A DNA stretch of 28,785 bases from CAYLMG01 sp964464635 (GCA_964464635.1 CAYXGT010000029.1:1-28785); one strand, 5' to 3'; counted from the first letter of the stretch, positions 8,716 through 16,184 are shown. Numbers and translations are program-made. The notes: generated from the letters alone by a model not told the origin.

Positions 8716-9252
8716 TTAATTAATAACTTTTTGCTTTTGCGTTTGATTTGGGTCCATTGCTGAGGAAGCGCCGGTTGACTTAGGTTTACAAGGATTTGTC
8801 CATGTAAGTATAATAAGACTTAGCAATACAACAATTATAAGCGTATTAAGTGTTTTGAAATGTCCGTTTAATCCGGTCTTTTTTGAAGAATATTCTGTGG
8901 GTAAGACAGAATCCGAGATGTTATAATAATTTTTGTCATATAATTTCAACGATGTTTCTAATTTTATTATAATTTGACGAGTAACATTAAAACCCCGTCC
9001 TATGGAACAAACAAAATACAATGTGGTCACTCCTAAGACAATCAATAAAATACTAATCATAATCTTCTGTTCTAATGTAAAAGTTGCTTTATTGATTAGT
9101 AACCAAGCCATGCCAAGCCCGAGACCAAGTATCCATAGCACAAACTGCATACTCCGGTCACGCATTTTATGTAATGCTTCATATCGTTCTTTCAGTTGTG
9201 CTAATAAAATATCAAACTTCTTTTCTTCAGACATTTCCATAAGTTTATTCAC
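8716..9252 (-). CDS. Predicted membrane effector of the CBASS-like operon
   Basis: A 178-residue protein with a charged, probably helical N-terminus (residues 1-36), two central membrane segments (about 38-57 and 63-86), a 45-residue soluble loop, a third membrane segment (about 135-152) and a polar tail. Small multi-TM proteins in this position of CBASS operons are effectors that damage the membrane when a cyclic nucleotide is made; the topology resembles SLATT-like effectors, but I could not place it in a named family. The longest frame starts with GTG at 9252 without a Shine-Dalgarno. ATGs at residues 5 and 7 (9240 and 9234) are equally possible. It is the first gene of the operon. Confidence 0.7.
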   Translation of the reverse strand: MNKLMEMSEEKKFDILLAQLKERYEALHKMRDRSMQFVLWILGLGLGMAWLLINKATFTLEQKIMISILLIVLGVTTLYFVCSIGRGFNVTRQIIIKLETSLKLYDKNYYNISDSVLPTEYSSKKTGLNGHFKTLNTLIIVVLLSLIILTWTNPCKPKSTGASSAMDPNQTQKQKVIN

Positions 9253-9342
9253 TTAAACAAATAATTCATTTAATGCTCATTATCTTTTGGTGGACAAGGG
9301 TCATTTCCGGGTTATATTTTATTCTTGCAATCTTGTTTTGAC

Positions 9343-9555
9343 TTATTCTTGCGTAGATGAGGTAATAGAATATGTATAACCATATCTCCACCCCTTACCG
9401 CTTTCACCGCCAGTATATCCTGGCTTGGGAATCATATTTTTTTCCCATTGACGAGCTTCTTTTTCTGTAGAAAATGATTTCTGCCACCAGTCGGAAGGAT
9501 TACCATGTGCTTCCTTCCGTGTTTTCGGGTCATCTGTTAGTCCTACGTACTTCAT
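9343..9555 (-). CDS. Small GIY-YIG-like protein
   Basis: A 70-residue protein starting MKYVGLTDDPKTRKEAHG. I chose the ATG at 9553-9555 because AAGGAG lies seven bases upstream; the longer frame to 9603 has no such site. The start resembles the GIY-YIG nuclease core (YVGLTDDP-x-x-R-x-x-x-H, with a potential catalytic Arg13), followed by FSTEKEARQWEKNM, which could supply the conserved acid. It lacks any further DNA-binding domain. The same strand carries the CBASS-like operon 90 bases downstream, so co-transcription is possible but not shown. Catalytic activity is uncertain. Confidence 0.6.
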   Translation of the reverse strand: MKYVGLTDDPKTRKEAHGNPSDWWQKSFSTEKEARQWEKNMIPKPGYTGGESGKGWRYGYTYSITSSTQE

Positions 9556-9934
9556 AAGATACTCCTTAAAAAAAGTCCTTATACCAGTTTTTATGTAAGC
9601 CATAAGAAATGGAAGGCGAAATGGTTACAAGCAATTATGCTAATACTACTTCGACGATCCATCATCTAATGGCCGTCCTTGTAATTTACATTATCTATGA
9701 GCAAATTATGCGCCAATAACCGATATTAAAGAGAGGAAAATTATAAGTCCTTACATAACAACATGTTGTGTTTTTTGTGTGGTTTTTTCAATATATTGTA
9801 TATTTGCCATTTTGGCATAATTATGCTTCTTTACGACTTATTATCTGCCAATCCGGCAGTCATTCCATTTTTAAATAATCTATAATCCTTGTAAATCTGC
9901 GTTAATCCGTGGTTTTAAAATAATTATTTTTTCA
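9556..9934. other. AT-rich intergenic stretch with palindrome and inverted CCACGGATT repeat
   Basis: No gene is visible. A perfect 12-base palindrome ACAACATGTTGT lies at 9758-9769, followed by T-rich sequence. At 9885-9916 is a minus-orientation copy of the CCACGGATTAAC repeat also seen at 6887-6917, so the CBASS-like segment is bracketed by this repeat in opposite orientations. Confidence 0.6.
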
Positions 9935-10020
9935 TTGATAAAACGGCCCTTTGGAGTACAATACCTCTGTGTGTTAGAAAACACACGTAACGCGGAGGTC
10001 CGCACGGCTCAGAACAGCAG
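9935..10020 (+). ncRNA. Candidate promoter and hairpin RNA, no coding capacity
   Basis: TTGATA (9935-9940) and TACAAT (9957-9962) are 16 bases apart, giving a start near 9969. Immediately downstream GTGTGTT (9969-9975) pairs with AACACAC (9980-9986) around a 4-base loop, and an outer ACCTC/GAGGT pair (9963-9967 with 9995-9999) could close it. The GC-richer segment to about 10020 stands out from AT-rich surroundings. No terminator or known RNA family was recognised. Confidence 0.25.
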
Positions 10021-10078
10021 TTCACGTTAGATATAATTGTAAGTTCTTATTTACTGAGGATTTATCGATGTTTTATAA

Positions 10079-10296
10079 CCAATCAACTAATTCTCTAATT
10101 CACTAATCAACTAATGATTAAGGACTAACAAATGTCCACGAGAATCGAGTATCTAGAATCGCCTGTCCGCCGAAGTCTCGATGAAGGCGGAAGTATCGAG
10201 CATCCAGCATCGAGAATCGGAATTCACTATATGTTAATGACAGGTAGCGTATTTTTAAGAGTTTATCGAGAATCGAGCATCAAGCATCGAGAATCA
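10079..10296. repeat. Degenerate minisatellites (AATCAACTAAT and ATCGAGCATC types)
   Basis: AATCAACTAAT occurs at 10081-10091 and 10106-10116. From 10139 to 10220 and again from 10264 to 10296 the DNA is built of irregular units such as AGAATCGAGTATC, ATCGAGCATC and AAGCATCGAGAATC. A hairpin unit (10167-10190) interrupts the first block. Unit lengths and spacing are irregular, unlike a CRISPR. Confidence 0.8.
10167..10190 (+). repeat. Short palindromic unit (CCGCC...GGCGG), copy inside a minisatellite
   Basis: CCGCC (10167-10171) pairs with GGCGG (10186-10190). In reverse complement, the element at 10808-10838 shares the order CCGCC, GAAG, TCTCG, GAAGGCGG with this one, with a few more bases in the middle. 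Both copies interrupt other repeats. Confidence 0.6.
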
Positions 10297-10352
10297 GTCC
10301 TCAGACCTCTACATCTGTCGAGAGAGCTCTACAAATCAACCCTTTTTATGCA

Positions 10353-10632
10353 AAACAAAGCCAATTCGTACCACGGGCTTCCAGCCCGTGGGTCATTGCT
10401 AAGTGTTTGCAATATAAAGAGATATGTAAATGTACACCCTGTCGGATTACCCGAAAACCACCCAAAAAACAAAGCCAAACAAACCCAAAACAAAGCCAAT
10501 TTAAAAAATGACGAAATTTACATAAGTACTTGTAATAGAAGTTGTTATTGCAATTTTCGCGACTTTTCCCGACGAAAAAACAAAGCCAAACAAAGCCAAT
10601 TCAAACCCAATTTTGGCCCAATATTGGCTTTG
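10353..10632. repeat. CAAAGCCAA interspersed repeat region
   Basis: CAAAGCCAA-type units recur at 10356, 10470, 10491, 10581 and 10591, with the inverse TTGGCTTTG at 10624-10632, able to form a stem with the 10581 or 10591 copy. A perfect hairpin CCACGGGCT/AGCCCGTGG lies at 10371-10391. The reading frame here is open by chance and translates as repetitive NKAKQ-like text, so I do not call a gene. Confidence 0.75.
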
Positions 10633-10905
10633 TTTTACAAGAAAATCTTCGCATTTGCGAAAAACTTGAATCTCTCCGCTGGCTTACAAAGTAAGAATGC
10701 AGAGCATTCTTGTGGACGAGAAAGATTTTGCGCTAAAAGTGTACTTTTAAAAGAAAAATCTTTTGAGAACACAAAAGTCAGCGAAATATTCTCTGTGGCC
10801 TCTGTGTCCGCCTTCGGCGAGACCTCGCCTTCTGGCGGGCCCTCTGTGGCAAAAAATAGATTAGTGCAAATTCGTGAAAATTCGTGGTTAAAAAATCTTA
10901 TTTTT
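10633..10905. repeat. Palindrome-rich intergenic mosaic downstream of the siroheme protein gene
   Basis: Perfect or near-perfect palindromes occur at 10648-10661 (TTCGCA/TGCGAA) and 10693-10711 (AAGAATGC/GCATTCTT). A CTCTGTGG repeat (10791-10807 and 10841-10850) is split by a hairpin unit at 10808-10838, with stems CCGCC/GGCGG and GGCGAG/CTCGCC. A CACGAATT-type variant of the CCACGGATT repeat is at 10864-10889. No gene is supported. Confidence 0.75.
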
Positions 10906-11568
10906 TCAGTCACCAAGAATTGCCTTTTTGAATTCATCGAAATCCATCTTTTCGAGCATTGCGCCGAGCCGCTGATGCGGTTTTGCATTGGCCTTGTAGT
11001 AATTTATAATTTTGTCGATAAGCTCAAGCGCCTGCTCAGCCGACAATTCGGCCGCCAGCTCGCGCGACAGTCTCGGCTTCGCCCCGCCGTTGCCGCCTAC
11101 AAGCAGCTTAAAACCTTTCGGTGTGCCGACCAGGCCTATATCCTTTATGCAGGTCTCTGCACACTGGTTGGGGCAGCCGCTGACACCGATTTTCAATTTT
11201 CCGGGAAGCGCAAGGCCGTGATACTTTTTATCGAGAGCCAGGCCGAGAGATAACGAATCCTGCTGGCCCCGCTTGCAAAACGTTGTTCCCGGGCAGGCCT
11301 TTATGCTCCGCACACACAGGCCGATAGCGGCACCGGCGTCCATCTGCAAATCCTTCCAGACATTATCAATATCCGGTTCCTGCAGGCCGACAATTGCGAT
11401 TCTTGCGGCACTTGTTATTTTCAGAGCGGCAGCATTATATCTTTCAGCGACATCAGCAATTTTACGAAGTGTACCGGGTTGTATAACTCCGCAGGGAACG
11501 TGCGGAGCAACCGCATAAGTTTTTTTATCCCTTTGAATAATCACACCTTTATCACCATCGGTAAGCAT
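10906..11568 (-). CDS. Low-molecular-weight siroheme nitrite/sulfite reductase-like protein
   Basis: A 220-residue, single-module member of the nitrite/sulfite reductase family, which binds coupled siroheme and a [4Fe-4S] cluster. The cluster cysteines are C92 and C98 (ACPGTTFCKRG) and C132 and C136 (SGCPNQCAETC), the C-x5-C...C-x3-C pattern of the family. An N-terminal ferredoxin-like half precedes them (residues 1-80). Full-size sulfite reductases contain two such repeats; the short form resembles the small assimilatory-type sulfite reductase of Desulfovibrio. I start at ATG 11566-11568 (GGAG eight bases upstream); a longer frame adds 22 hydrophobic residues with no such signal. No siroheme-synthesis or electron-donor gene is adjacent, so the substrate is open. 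Confidence 0.82.
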   Translation of the reverse strand: MLTDGDKGVIIQRDKKTYAVAPHVPCGVIQPGTLRKIADVAERYNAAALKITSAARIAIVGLQEPDIDNVWKDLQMDAGAAIGLCVRSIKACPGTTFCKRGQQDSLSLGLALDKKYHGLALPGKLKIGVSGCPNQCAETCIKDIGLVGTPKGFKLLVGGNGGAKPRLSRELAAELSAEQALELIDKIINYYKANAKPHQRLGAMLEKMDFDEFKKAILGD

Positions 11569-11671
11569 AATTTTGACTCCAAAAATAAAATGTAATTTGA
11601 ATACGAATGATAGCAGGAGCAACAAAAAGGTCAATTAAAAATTCCTTAAGATAAACGAGGCTAAAGGATTG

Positions 11672-11700
11672 TTGACAAAGAGAGAGTCTGAGGATAATTA
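11672..11700 (+). promoter_or_regulatory. Promoter for the 11782 gene
   Basis: A perfect TTGACA (11672-11677), a 17-base spacer and TAATTA (11695-11700) give a predicted start near 11707 and a leader of about 75 bases. Confidence 0.55.
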
Positions 11701-11781
11701 TAGGTTAAGTTTAAGAAGATTTGATTTAATTGGTTGATAAGGTAGCTGGATTCAGGCTAAAAGCATTTGTAGGTGATAATT

Positions 11782-12621
11782 ATGAATACCAGGAACAGAT
11801 TGGTATTTGTGACTGTATTGGCACTATGCCTGATTGGGGTTTTGGCATTGGGGACGGCTTCAAAAACGAATGAGGACAGGGAAGTTGCCAGACTCGAATA
11901 CGGTGAAACCGCATATTCATTATTTCGGCCTGAGGCAAGGGAAGCAGAATTATCCGTTCTGCGAGGGCTGAAGGGAGTTTTTGTAACTGTCGATGAGTTT
12001 TGTGAGGACACAAAAAAGGCCGGTTTAACAGAGAAGGACGTCTTAGAGCTTGTTCAAAGCCGGCTTCAAAAAGAGAATGTCAATGTATTGAGCAAAGGAG
12101 AATTTTCGCAAACGAAGGGCCGCCCTAATCTTTCTGTAGCTGCAAAGATTAACAAGGACAGAGACAGCGATTTGTACGCTATAAATATTTCTTTGCAACT
12201 AAGAGAGGATGTTTTTTTAGAGAGAGAAAACAAAGGGTATATAAGCGGCTGTATGAGCTGGCAGGTTGGCGAATTAGGGCTTTGCAGAAGTGCGAAGCTT
12301 AAAGAAGAAATAAAAAATGATGTCGTAAAATGTGTAGAGAAGTTTGCGAAAGAGTTTGTGTCGGCAAATTCGGCAGCAGAAAAAGGTGAAAGAGAAGAAC
12401 AGATGCTCAGCGGCACCGTTCGTTATCTTGAAATAGAAGGTGGTTTTTACGGCCTGGTTGCAGATGACGGCACAAAATACGACCCGATTAACCTGCCGGC
12501 AGAATACAAAAAGGATGGTCTGCGTGTGAAGTTTGCAGTTCTTGAAAAAAAGGGTGTTATGAGTTTTCATATGTGGGGAAAGATTGTTGAGGTTGTTAAG
12601 ATACAAAAAATTGTAGAATAA
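11782..12621 (+). CDS. Exported protein of unknown function
   Basis: A 279-residue protein with a signal peptide (NTRNRLVFVTVLALCLIGVLALGTAS, roughly residues 2-27) and probable cleavage near Ala26, so it acts outside the cytoplasm. Residues 60-195 form one domain with charged helices and a strand-rich centre (YAINISLQLREDVFLER). A separate C-terminal domain at 209-271 reads GTVRYLEIEGGFYGLVADDG...YDPINLPAEY...SFHMWGKIVEV, a small all-beta module I have met in other uncharacterised bacterial proteins. I use ATG 11782 with AGGTG just upstream; GTG at 11773 would add three residues. It is monocistronic, with a consensus-like promoter. Function unknown. Confidence 0.75.
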   Translation: MNTRNRLVFVTVLALCLIGVLALGTASKTNEDREVARLEYGETAYSLFRPEAREAELSVLRGLKGVFVTVDEFCEDTKKAGLTEKDVLELVQSRLQKENVNVLSKGEFSQTKGRPNLSVAAKINKDRDSDLYAINISLQLREDVFLERENKGYISGCMSWQVGELGLCRSAKLKEEIKNDVVKCVEKFAKEFVSANSAAEKGEREEQMLSGTVRYLEIEGGFYGLVADDGTKYDPINLPAEYKKDGLRVKFAVLEKKGVMSFHMWGKIVEVVKIQKIVE

Positions 12622-12687
12622 GTTCAGCGGTGAAGGTAAAAGAATAAGTATTATTGATGTTTGGAAAATTAAAGGAACAGTCAGACT

Positions 12688-12760
12688 GTCACTCCCGCGC
12701 AAGCGGGAGTCCAGAAAATGCCGGGAAAACGACTGGATTCCCGCCTTCGCGGGAATGACA
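12688..12760. repeat. REP-like palindromes, copies 2 and 3, head-to-head pair
   Basis: The first copy (12688-12714, stem ACTCCCGC/GCGGGAGT) and the second (12733-12760, stem ATTCCCGC/GCGGGAAT) are in opposite orientations with 18 bases between, so the pair could fold into one long hairpin (about 23 of 27 positions match). They lie between the exported protein gene and the HD hydrolase gene. As both genes read rightwards, the pair could act as a transcription or RNA-stability boundary. Confidence 0.85.
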
Positions 12761-12835
12761 TTTTTGCTTTACTTATGCCGTGATGTTCCATTTAATAACT
12801 AAAATTCAATAAATTTACATTTGAGGAGTTTTCAG

Positions 12836-13417
12836 ATGTCAGAGAAAGTTCCGAGTCGAGAAGAGGCTTTTGAGCTACTTAAAGAGTTTAATCAAAATGA
12901 TGCACTGATTAAGCATGCACTGTCCGTTGAGGCGGTTATGATGTACTGCGGCCGCAAGCACGGCGAGGATGAGGAAAAATGGGCGGTGATCGGGCTGATA
13001 CATGATCTGGATTACGAAAAGTATCCCGAGGAGCACTGTAAAAAAACCGAGCAGATACTCCGCGAGCGCGGCTGGCCCGAAGAGTATGTGCGAGCAGTAG
13101 TGAGTCACGGCTGGGGATTGTGCAGCGATGTCGAGCCTAAAAGCGATTTGGAGAAGACGTTATACGCGATTGATGAGCTGACAGGCCTGGTGACGGCGAC
13201 GGCGCTGGTGCGGCCGAGCAAAAGCGTTCTGGATATAACGGCTAAATCGGTTAAGAAGAAATGGAAGGATAAAAGGTTCGCAGCGAGAGTAAACCGTGAG
13301 GTTATAGAAAAAGGAGCGCAAATGCTTGGCGTGGATTTAGGCGAACTCATCACCGATACGATAGAGGGGATGAAAGAGGCAGCCGAGCAGATAGGTCTTG
13401 GCGGGGGAGCATCTTGA
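12836..13417 (+). CDS. HD-domain phosphohydrolase
   Basis: A 193-residue HD-superfamily protein. The metal-binding set is visible: H27 in IKHALSVE, H56-D57 in GLIHDLDYEKYP, H91 in VVSHGWG and D113 in AIDELTGLV. This arrangement is typical of stand-alone HDIG hydrolases that cleave phosphomonoesters or nucleotides; the substrate cannot be deduced. The C-terminus (residues 130-193) is helical. The ATG at 12836 has GAGGAG eight bases upstream, which rules out the longer frame beginning at 12821. It converges on the glycosyltransferase genes. Confidence 0.85.
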   Translation: MSEKVPSREEAFELLKEFNQNDALIKHALSVEAVMMYCGRKHGEDEEKWAVIGLIHDLDYEKYPEEHCKKTEQILRERGWPEEYVRAVVSHGWGLCSDVEPKSDLEKTLYAIDELTGLVTATALVRPSKSVLDITAKSVKKKWKDKRFAARVNREVIEKGAQMLGVDLGELITDTIEGMKEAAEQIGLGGGAS

Positions 13418-13461
13418 AGCATTAATAATTTTAACCGCTGGCGATATTAAACTATCGCTTG

Positions 13462-13545
13462 TTATCTTTCGGTTGGAGTTTCTTCGACTTCCATTCCGAA
13501 TTGCCGGCTGGTCTTTTCGATGTGAAGCCAAACAATATAGCCCAT
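13462..13545 (-). pseudogene. Decayed copy of the 3' end of the 3-dehydroquinate synthase II gene
   Basis: On the minus strand, 13545-13462 reads an ATG-initiated 27-codon frame ending HIEKTSRQFGMEVEE...TER-stop. The end of the dehydroquinate synthase at 16831-16890 reads HIEKAGRHFGMKIKE...VER-stop. The last 56 or so bases agree at about 77 percent and share the stop codon position, in the same orientation. Upstream similarity fades within about 20 bases. It begins 7 bases after the stop of the GT2 gene. Too short to be functional alone; best read as a gene remnant left by duplication or rearrangement. Confidence 0.75.
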
Positions 13546-13552
13546 TTATCTA

Positions 13553-14374
13553 TTAAAATGGCCAGGCCAGACGAAAGAGTCTCCATAAGCCGATCCATGC
13601 TTCCTTTATTCCTAATTTGGATTTACCTCGACGTCTCTCGGTAAAACAAATGGGCAATTGTTCAATTCTGAGTCCTTTCAGCCGGGCCCGGTGATTCATC
13701 TCTACCTGGAAGATGTAGCCGTCACTGGTGATACAATCAAGATTGATAAGCTCCAGTGCCTCACGAGTAAAACACTTGAAGCCGCTCGTAAGGTCATTGA
13801 TCTGGCTTTTCAGTAATAATTGTGACAAGAGATTGGCGGTGCGAGAAACAAAGCGGCGCCACAAGGACCAGCCTATAATCTTGCCGCCCAAAATGTAACG
13901 CGAACCAATAGTCAGGCCGGCTCCGTTGCGGCATGATTTCAGCAGTCTTAAAACATCTTCCGGATTGTGGCTGAAATCAGCATCTATCTGACATATATAT
14001 CGCCAGCTTTTTTGCAGAGCGAAGTTGAAGGCTTCTCTATAAGCACTTCCAATTCCTTTCTTTTCCGGCCGACGCATTAAATAAATACCGCCGTGACTGT
14101 CCATTAGCTGTTGTACGGATTCGGCTGTACCGTCAGGGCTATTGTCATCCACTATGAGTATATCTACCTGTTCCGTGAGACCCTGCAAAGCGTAAATTAA
14201 ATCAGCAATATTTTCCCGCTCATTGTAGGTTGGCACCACCACTAAACAGTCGCCGGCAGGAAGTTGAGGCCACATAACATTAATAGATGAATTAAGTGAT
14301 TGTTTAGACACTTTTTTTGCCCTGCATTTATTTAATATTTTAAAGAATGCCAGGGAATCATTCTTCGCTGACAC
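13553..14374 (-). CDS. GT2 glycosyltransferase, dolichol/polyprenol-phosphate mannosyltransferase (DPM1) type
   Basis: A 273-residue family-2 glycosyltransferase. The fold starts at CLVVVPTYNERENIADLI (43-60), followed by DILIVDDNSPDGT (71-83), the metal-binding DAD at 131-133 in CQIDADFSHNPEDV, IGSRYILGGKI, and a late SKLGIKEAW. It lacks C-terminal membrane helices, as in soluble DPM1-type enzymes that load a sugar onto a polyprenyl phosphate. The start is a GTG at 14374 inside the end of the preceding gene (17-base overlap) without a clear Shine-Dalgarno; ATG at 14275 (residue 34) is a possible alternative. It is translated after the GT-C gene, which could use its lipid-linked sugar; this pairing is an inference. 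Confidence 0.88.
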   Translation of the reverse strand: MSAKNDSLAFFKILNKCRAKKVSKQSLNSSINVMWPQLPAGDCLVVVPTYNERENIADLIYALQGLTEQVDILIVDDNSPDGTAESVQQLMDSHGGIYLMRRPEKKGIGSAYREAFNFALQKSWRYICQIDADFSHNPEDVLRLLKSCRNGAGLTIGSRYILGGKIIGWSLWRRFVSRTANLLSQLLLKSQINDLTSGFKCFTREALELINLDCITSDGYIFQVEMNHRARLKGLRIEQLPICFTERRRGKSKLGIKEAWIGLWRLFRLAWPF

Positions 14375-16154
14375 ACGCCCTGACGGTACCAGGGTATTCA
14401 GGCATAACGCTCATCAATTCCATTATATTTTCGCCTTGCATGTATGGGGTGGCGTGGAAAGTTACACCGGCGGCTTTGAGCCGCTCGCTAAAAGGTTCTT
14501 GAAAGTAAGCGAAGTCAACTTCAACATCTCCTTTATCTTTTAGAAAGGCCAGTTGTTCATAAGTTTTTCGAGTGGCAATGATTTCCCATTTAAAATGCAC
14601 GCCTGCCACGAGCGTCGCATTAATTAAAAGTATGGCGGCTAATCCGGCCGAGGTCCACCATAAGATGCGCCGTCGCCGGACTGCTAATCCGGCGATTACA
14701 GCGATGATTGGCAGCCACCAGACCTGCGGTGCGAATCTTGCCCACCATGTATGTCTGCTGATTGCAAGTGACGCTATGATAGTGATGATGCTTAGCGATA
14801 TTATCCCGCGCGGGATTCCCGGCCGGAGGAATGCAATAATAAGCAGAGCTAAACTGATAATCAACGCACCGCTGAAGAAGGGCCCAAAACCGCCGATTCG
14901 CAAGTCGTGGTATCTGAAATATTCAACATCTTTCCATCTAATATGAAAAGGCCACATGAACTTCACGTCCGACCCGTCAAAAAGATTGTATGGCCGGCCG
15001 AATATTCCGTAGAAATGACGATAGAAGGCATTTCGTCCCTTCATGTTCATCGGAGTTTCGTAAAGCTCTACAGGGTCGCGTCCCTGCTTGTCGTGGCTCG
15101 GATATTCCGCTGAGCCCATGAGTGGATAGAACGGGTGTCCCCGATGGACATAATTCGTAACGTAGGGATTATAGCCGAACAGGAATATTCCCAGCAGGAA
15201 AGGCACTATCAGGATCAATGTATATTTGAATAGTACGTCGCGCCTTTTAATAAGAACATAAAGCCCGGCGGCGGCCGAGATGAAGCATAGATAAACAAGG
15301 CCGGTAAACTTCACGTTTATGCATAGAATCGCAGTGGTTGCGATTACGCAAATTATCAAGGCGCTGCGTCTTTTGAAATAGCTGAACAGGACGGCGACAA
15401 AACAGGCCATATACGAGGCTAAAAGTCCATCGATTTGGGTCGTCGCCAATTGGCAGGTAATAACCGGATTAAGCGCTACCAGCGCAGCTATAAGCACAGA
15501 TTTTTTCCTGCTCATCCCATAGTCGATACAGGCTGCCATTACAGCCAAAAAAGCCGAAGCGAGCATCAGCCAGGGTGCTGTTTTTGACCATTCGATATTA
15601 CGGGTAATCTTCATTAGAGCCATTGAGAAGTACCAAGGGCCCTTTGCGTAATGGCGCACCCAGTCCTGAAGATGGAAAGTGAAACCTCGCATCGGTTCAT
15701 ATAAAGGATTCCAGCCGTGGTCCATCTGGTAAATGGCGGTTTGATGATACCATAGGCCGTCCCACGACATATCGAAGAAAGCCGCTGCCAACGGAAATGA
15801 AATTGCCACGACGGCCAGCGCTATGATGGGCGGCCATATTAACAGCGACTTACGCAAGCCGTCTCGCATGGAAAGCCAATAGCCGGCAATCAGTGAAACC
15901 GTCAGCGCGACAGGCGCGACGAAGGGTGAAACATTTTTACTCAAACTGAAACAGAGCAGAACCCCGAGATGTGTGAGACAGGAAAATAACAACAATATTG
16001 CCGCAACAGCCCAACAGATTGTTGAAAGATAACGATTCGATACTTTCGACATATCATTTAAATCATTGTCAGACAAATTCACGGGTGACATTTTGGCCGG
16101 TGTGTTAGTGTTCAGTTCGACAATGTTGTTGTTTGGATGCTTTTTTGTAATCAT
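14358..16154 (-). CDS. GT-C-fold polytopic membrane glycosyltransferase (ArnT/PMT-like)
   Basis: A 598-residue protein with a polar N-terminus (1-45), about ten to eleven membrane helices and a C-terminal soluble tail. The first large external loop carries FFDMSWDGLWYHQTAIYQMDHG, with acidic residues placed like the catalytic Asp/Glu of GT-C enzymes that use polyprenyl-phosphate sugars, followed by PWYFSMALMK. Between helices lies a 70-residue loop (PFYPLMGSAEYPSHD...KFMWPFHIRW). It overlaps the GT2 gene by 17 bases and probably uses the lipid-linked sugar that enzyme makes, to decorate a protein or envelope polymer. Start ATG 16154 has GAGG about 10 bases upstream. A strong promoter and structured leader precede it. 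The acceptor is unknown. Confidence 0.72.
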   Translation of the reverse strand: MITKKHPNNNIVELNTNTPAKMSPVNLSDNDLNDMSKVSNRYLSTICWAVAAILLLFSCLTHLGVLLCFSLSKNVSPFVAPVALTVSLIAGYWLSMRDGLRKSLLIWPPIIALAVVAISFPLAAAFFDMSWDGLWYHQTAIYQMDHGWNPLYEPMRGFTFHLQDWVRHYAKGPWYFSMALMKITRNIEWSKTAPWLMLASAFLAVMAACIDYGMSRKKSVLIAALVALNPVITCQLATTQIDGLLASYMACFVAVLFSYFKRRSALIICVIATTAILCINVKFTGLVYLCFISAAAGLYVLIKRRDVLFKYTLILIVPFLLGIFLFGYNPYVTNYVHRGHPFYPLMGSAEYPSHDKQGRDPVELYETPMNMKGRNAFYRHFYGIFGRPYNLFDGSDVKFMWPFHIRWKDVEYFRYHDLRIGGFGPFFSGALIISLALLIIAFLRPGIPRGIISLSIITIIASLAISRHTWWARFAPQVWWLPIIAVIAGLAVRRRRILWWTSAGLAAILLINATLVAGVHFKWEIIATRKTYEQLAFLKDKGDVEVDFAYFQEPFSERLKAAGVTFHATPYMQGENIMELMSVMPEYPGTVRACVSEE

Positions 16155-16184
16155 GGGGATTTTACCTCAATAAATTTTGCACCC

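Noticed and set aside
9556..9603. Longer start for the GIY-YIG-like gene
   Set aside because: The ATG at 9555 has a consensus AAGGAG; the upstream ATG at 9603 has none and adds unrelated residues.
10139..10296. Possible CRISPR array
   Set aside because: Units are short and irregular, no constant spacer length, and no cas gene in the window.
10132..11253. A 373-codon plus-strand open frame
   Set aside because: It runs through minisatellite and CAAAGCCAA repeats, then antisense through the siroheme protein gene. No family character and no ribosome site.
13441..13458. Hairpin GCGATA/TATCGC as a terminator of the HD gene
   Set aside because: Six base pairs only and no T-run follows on either strand.
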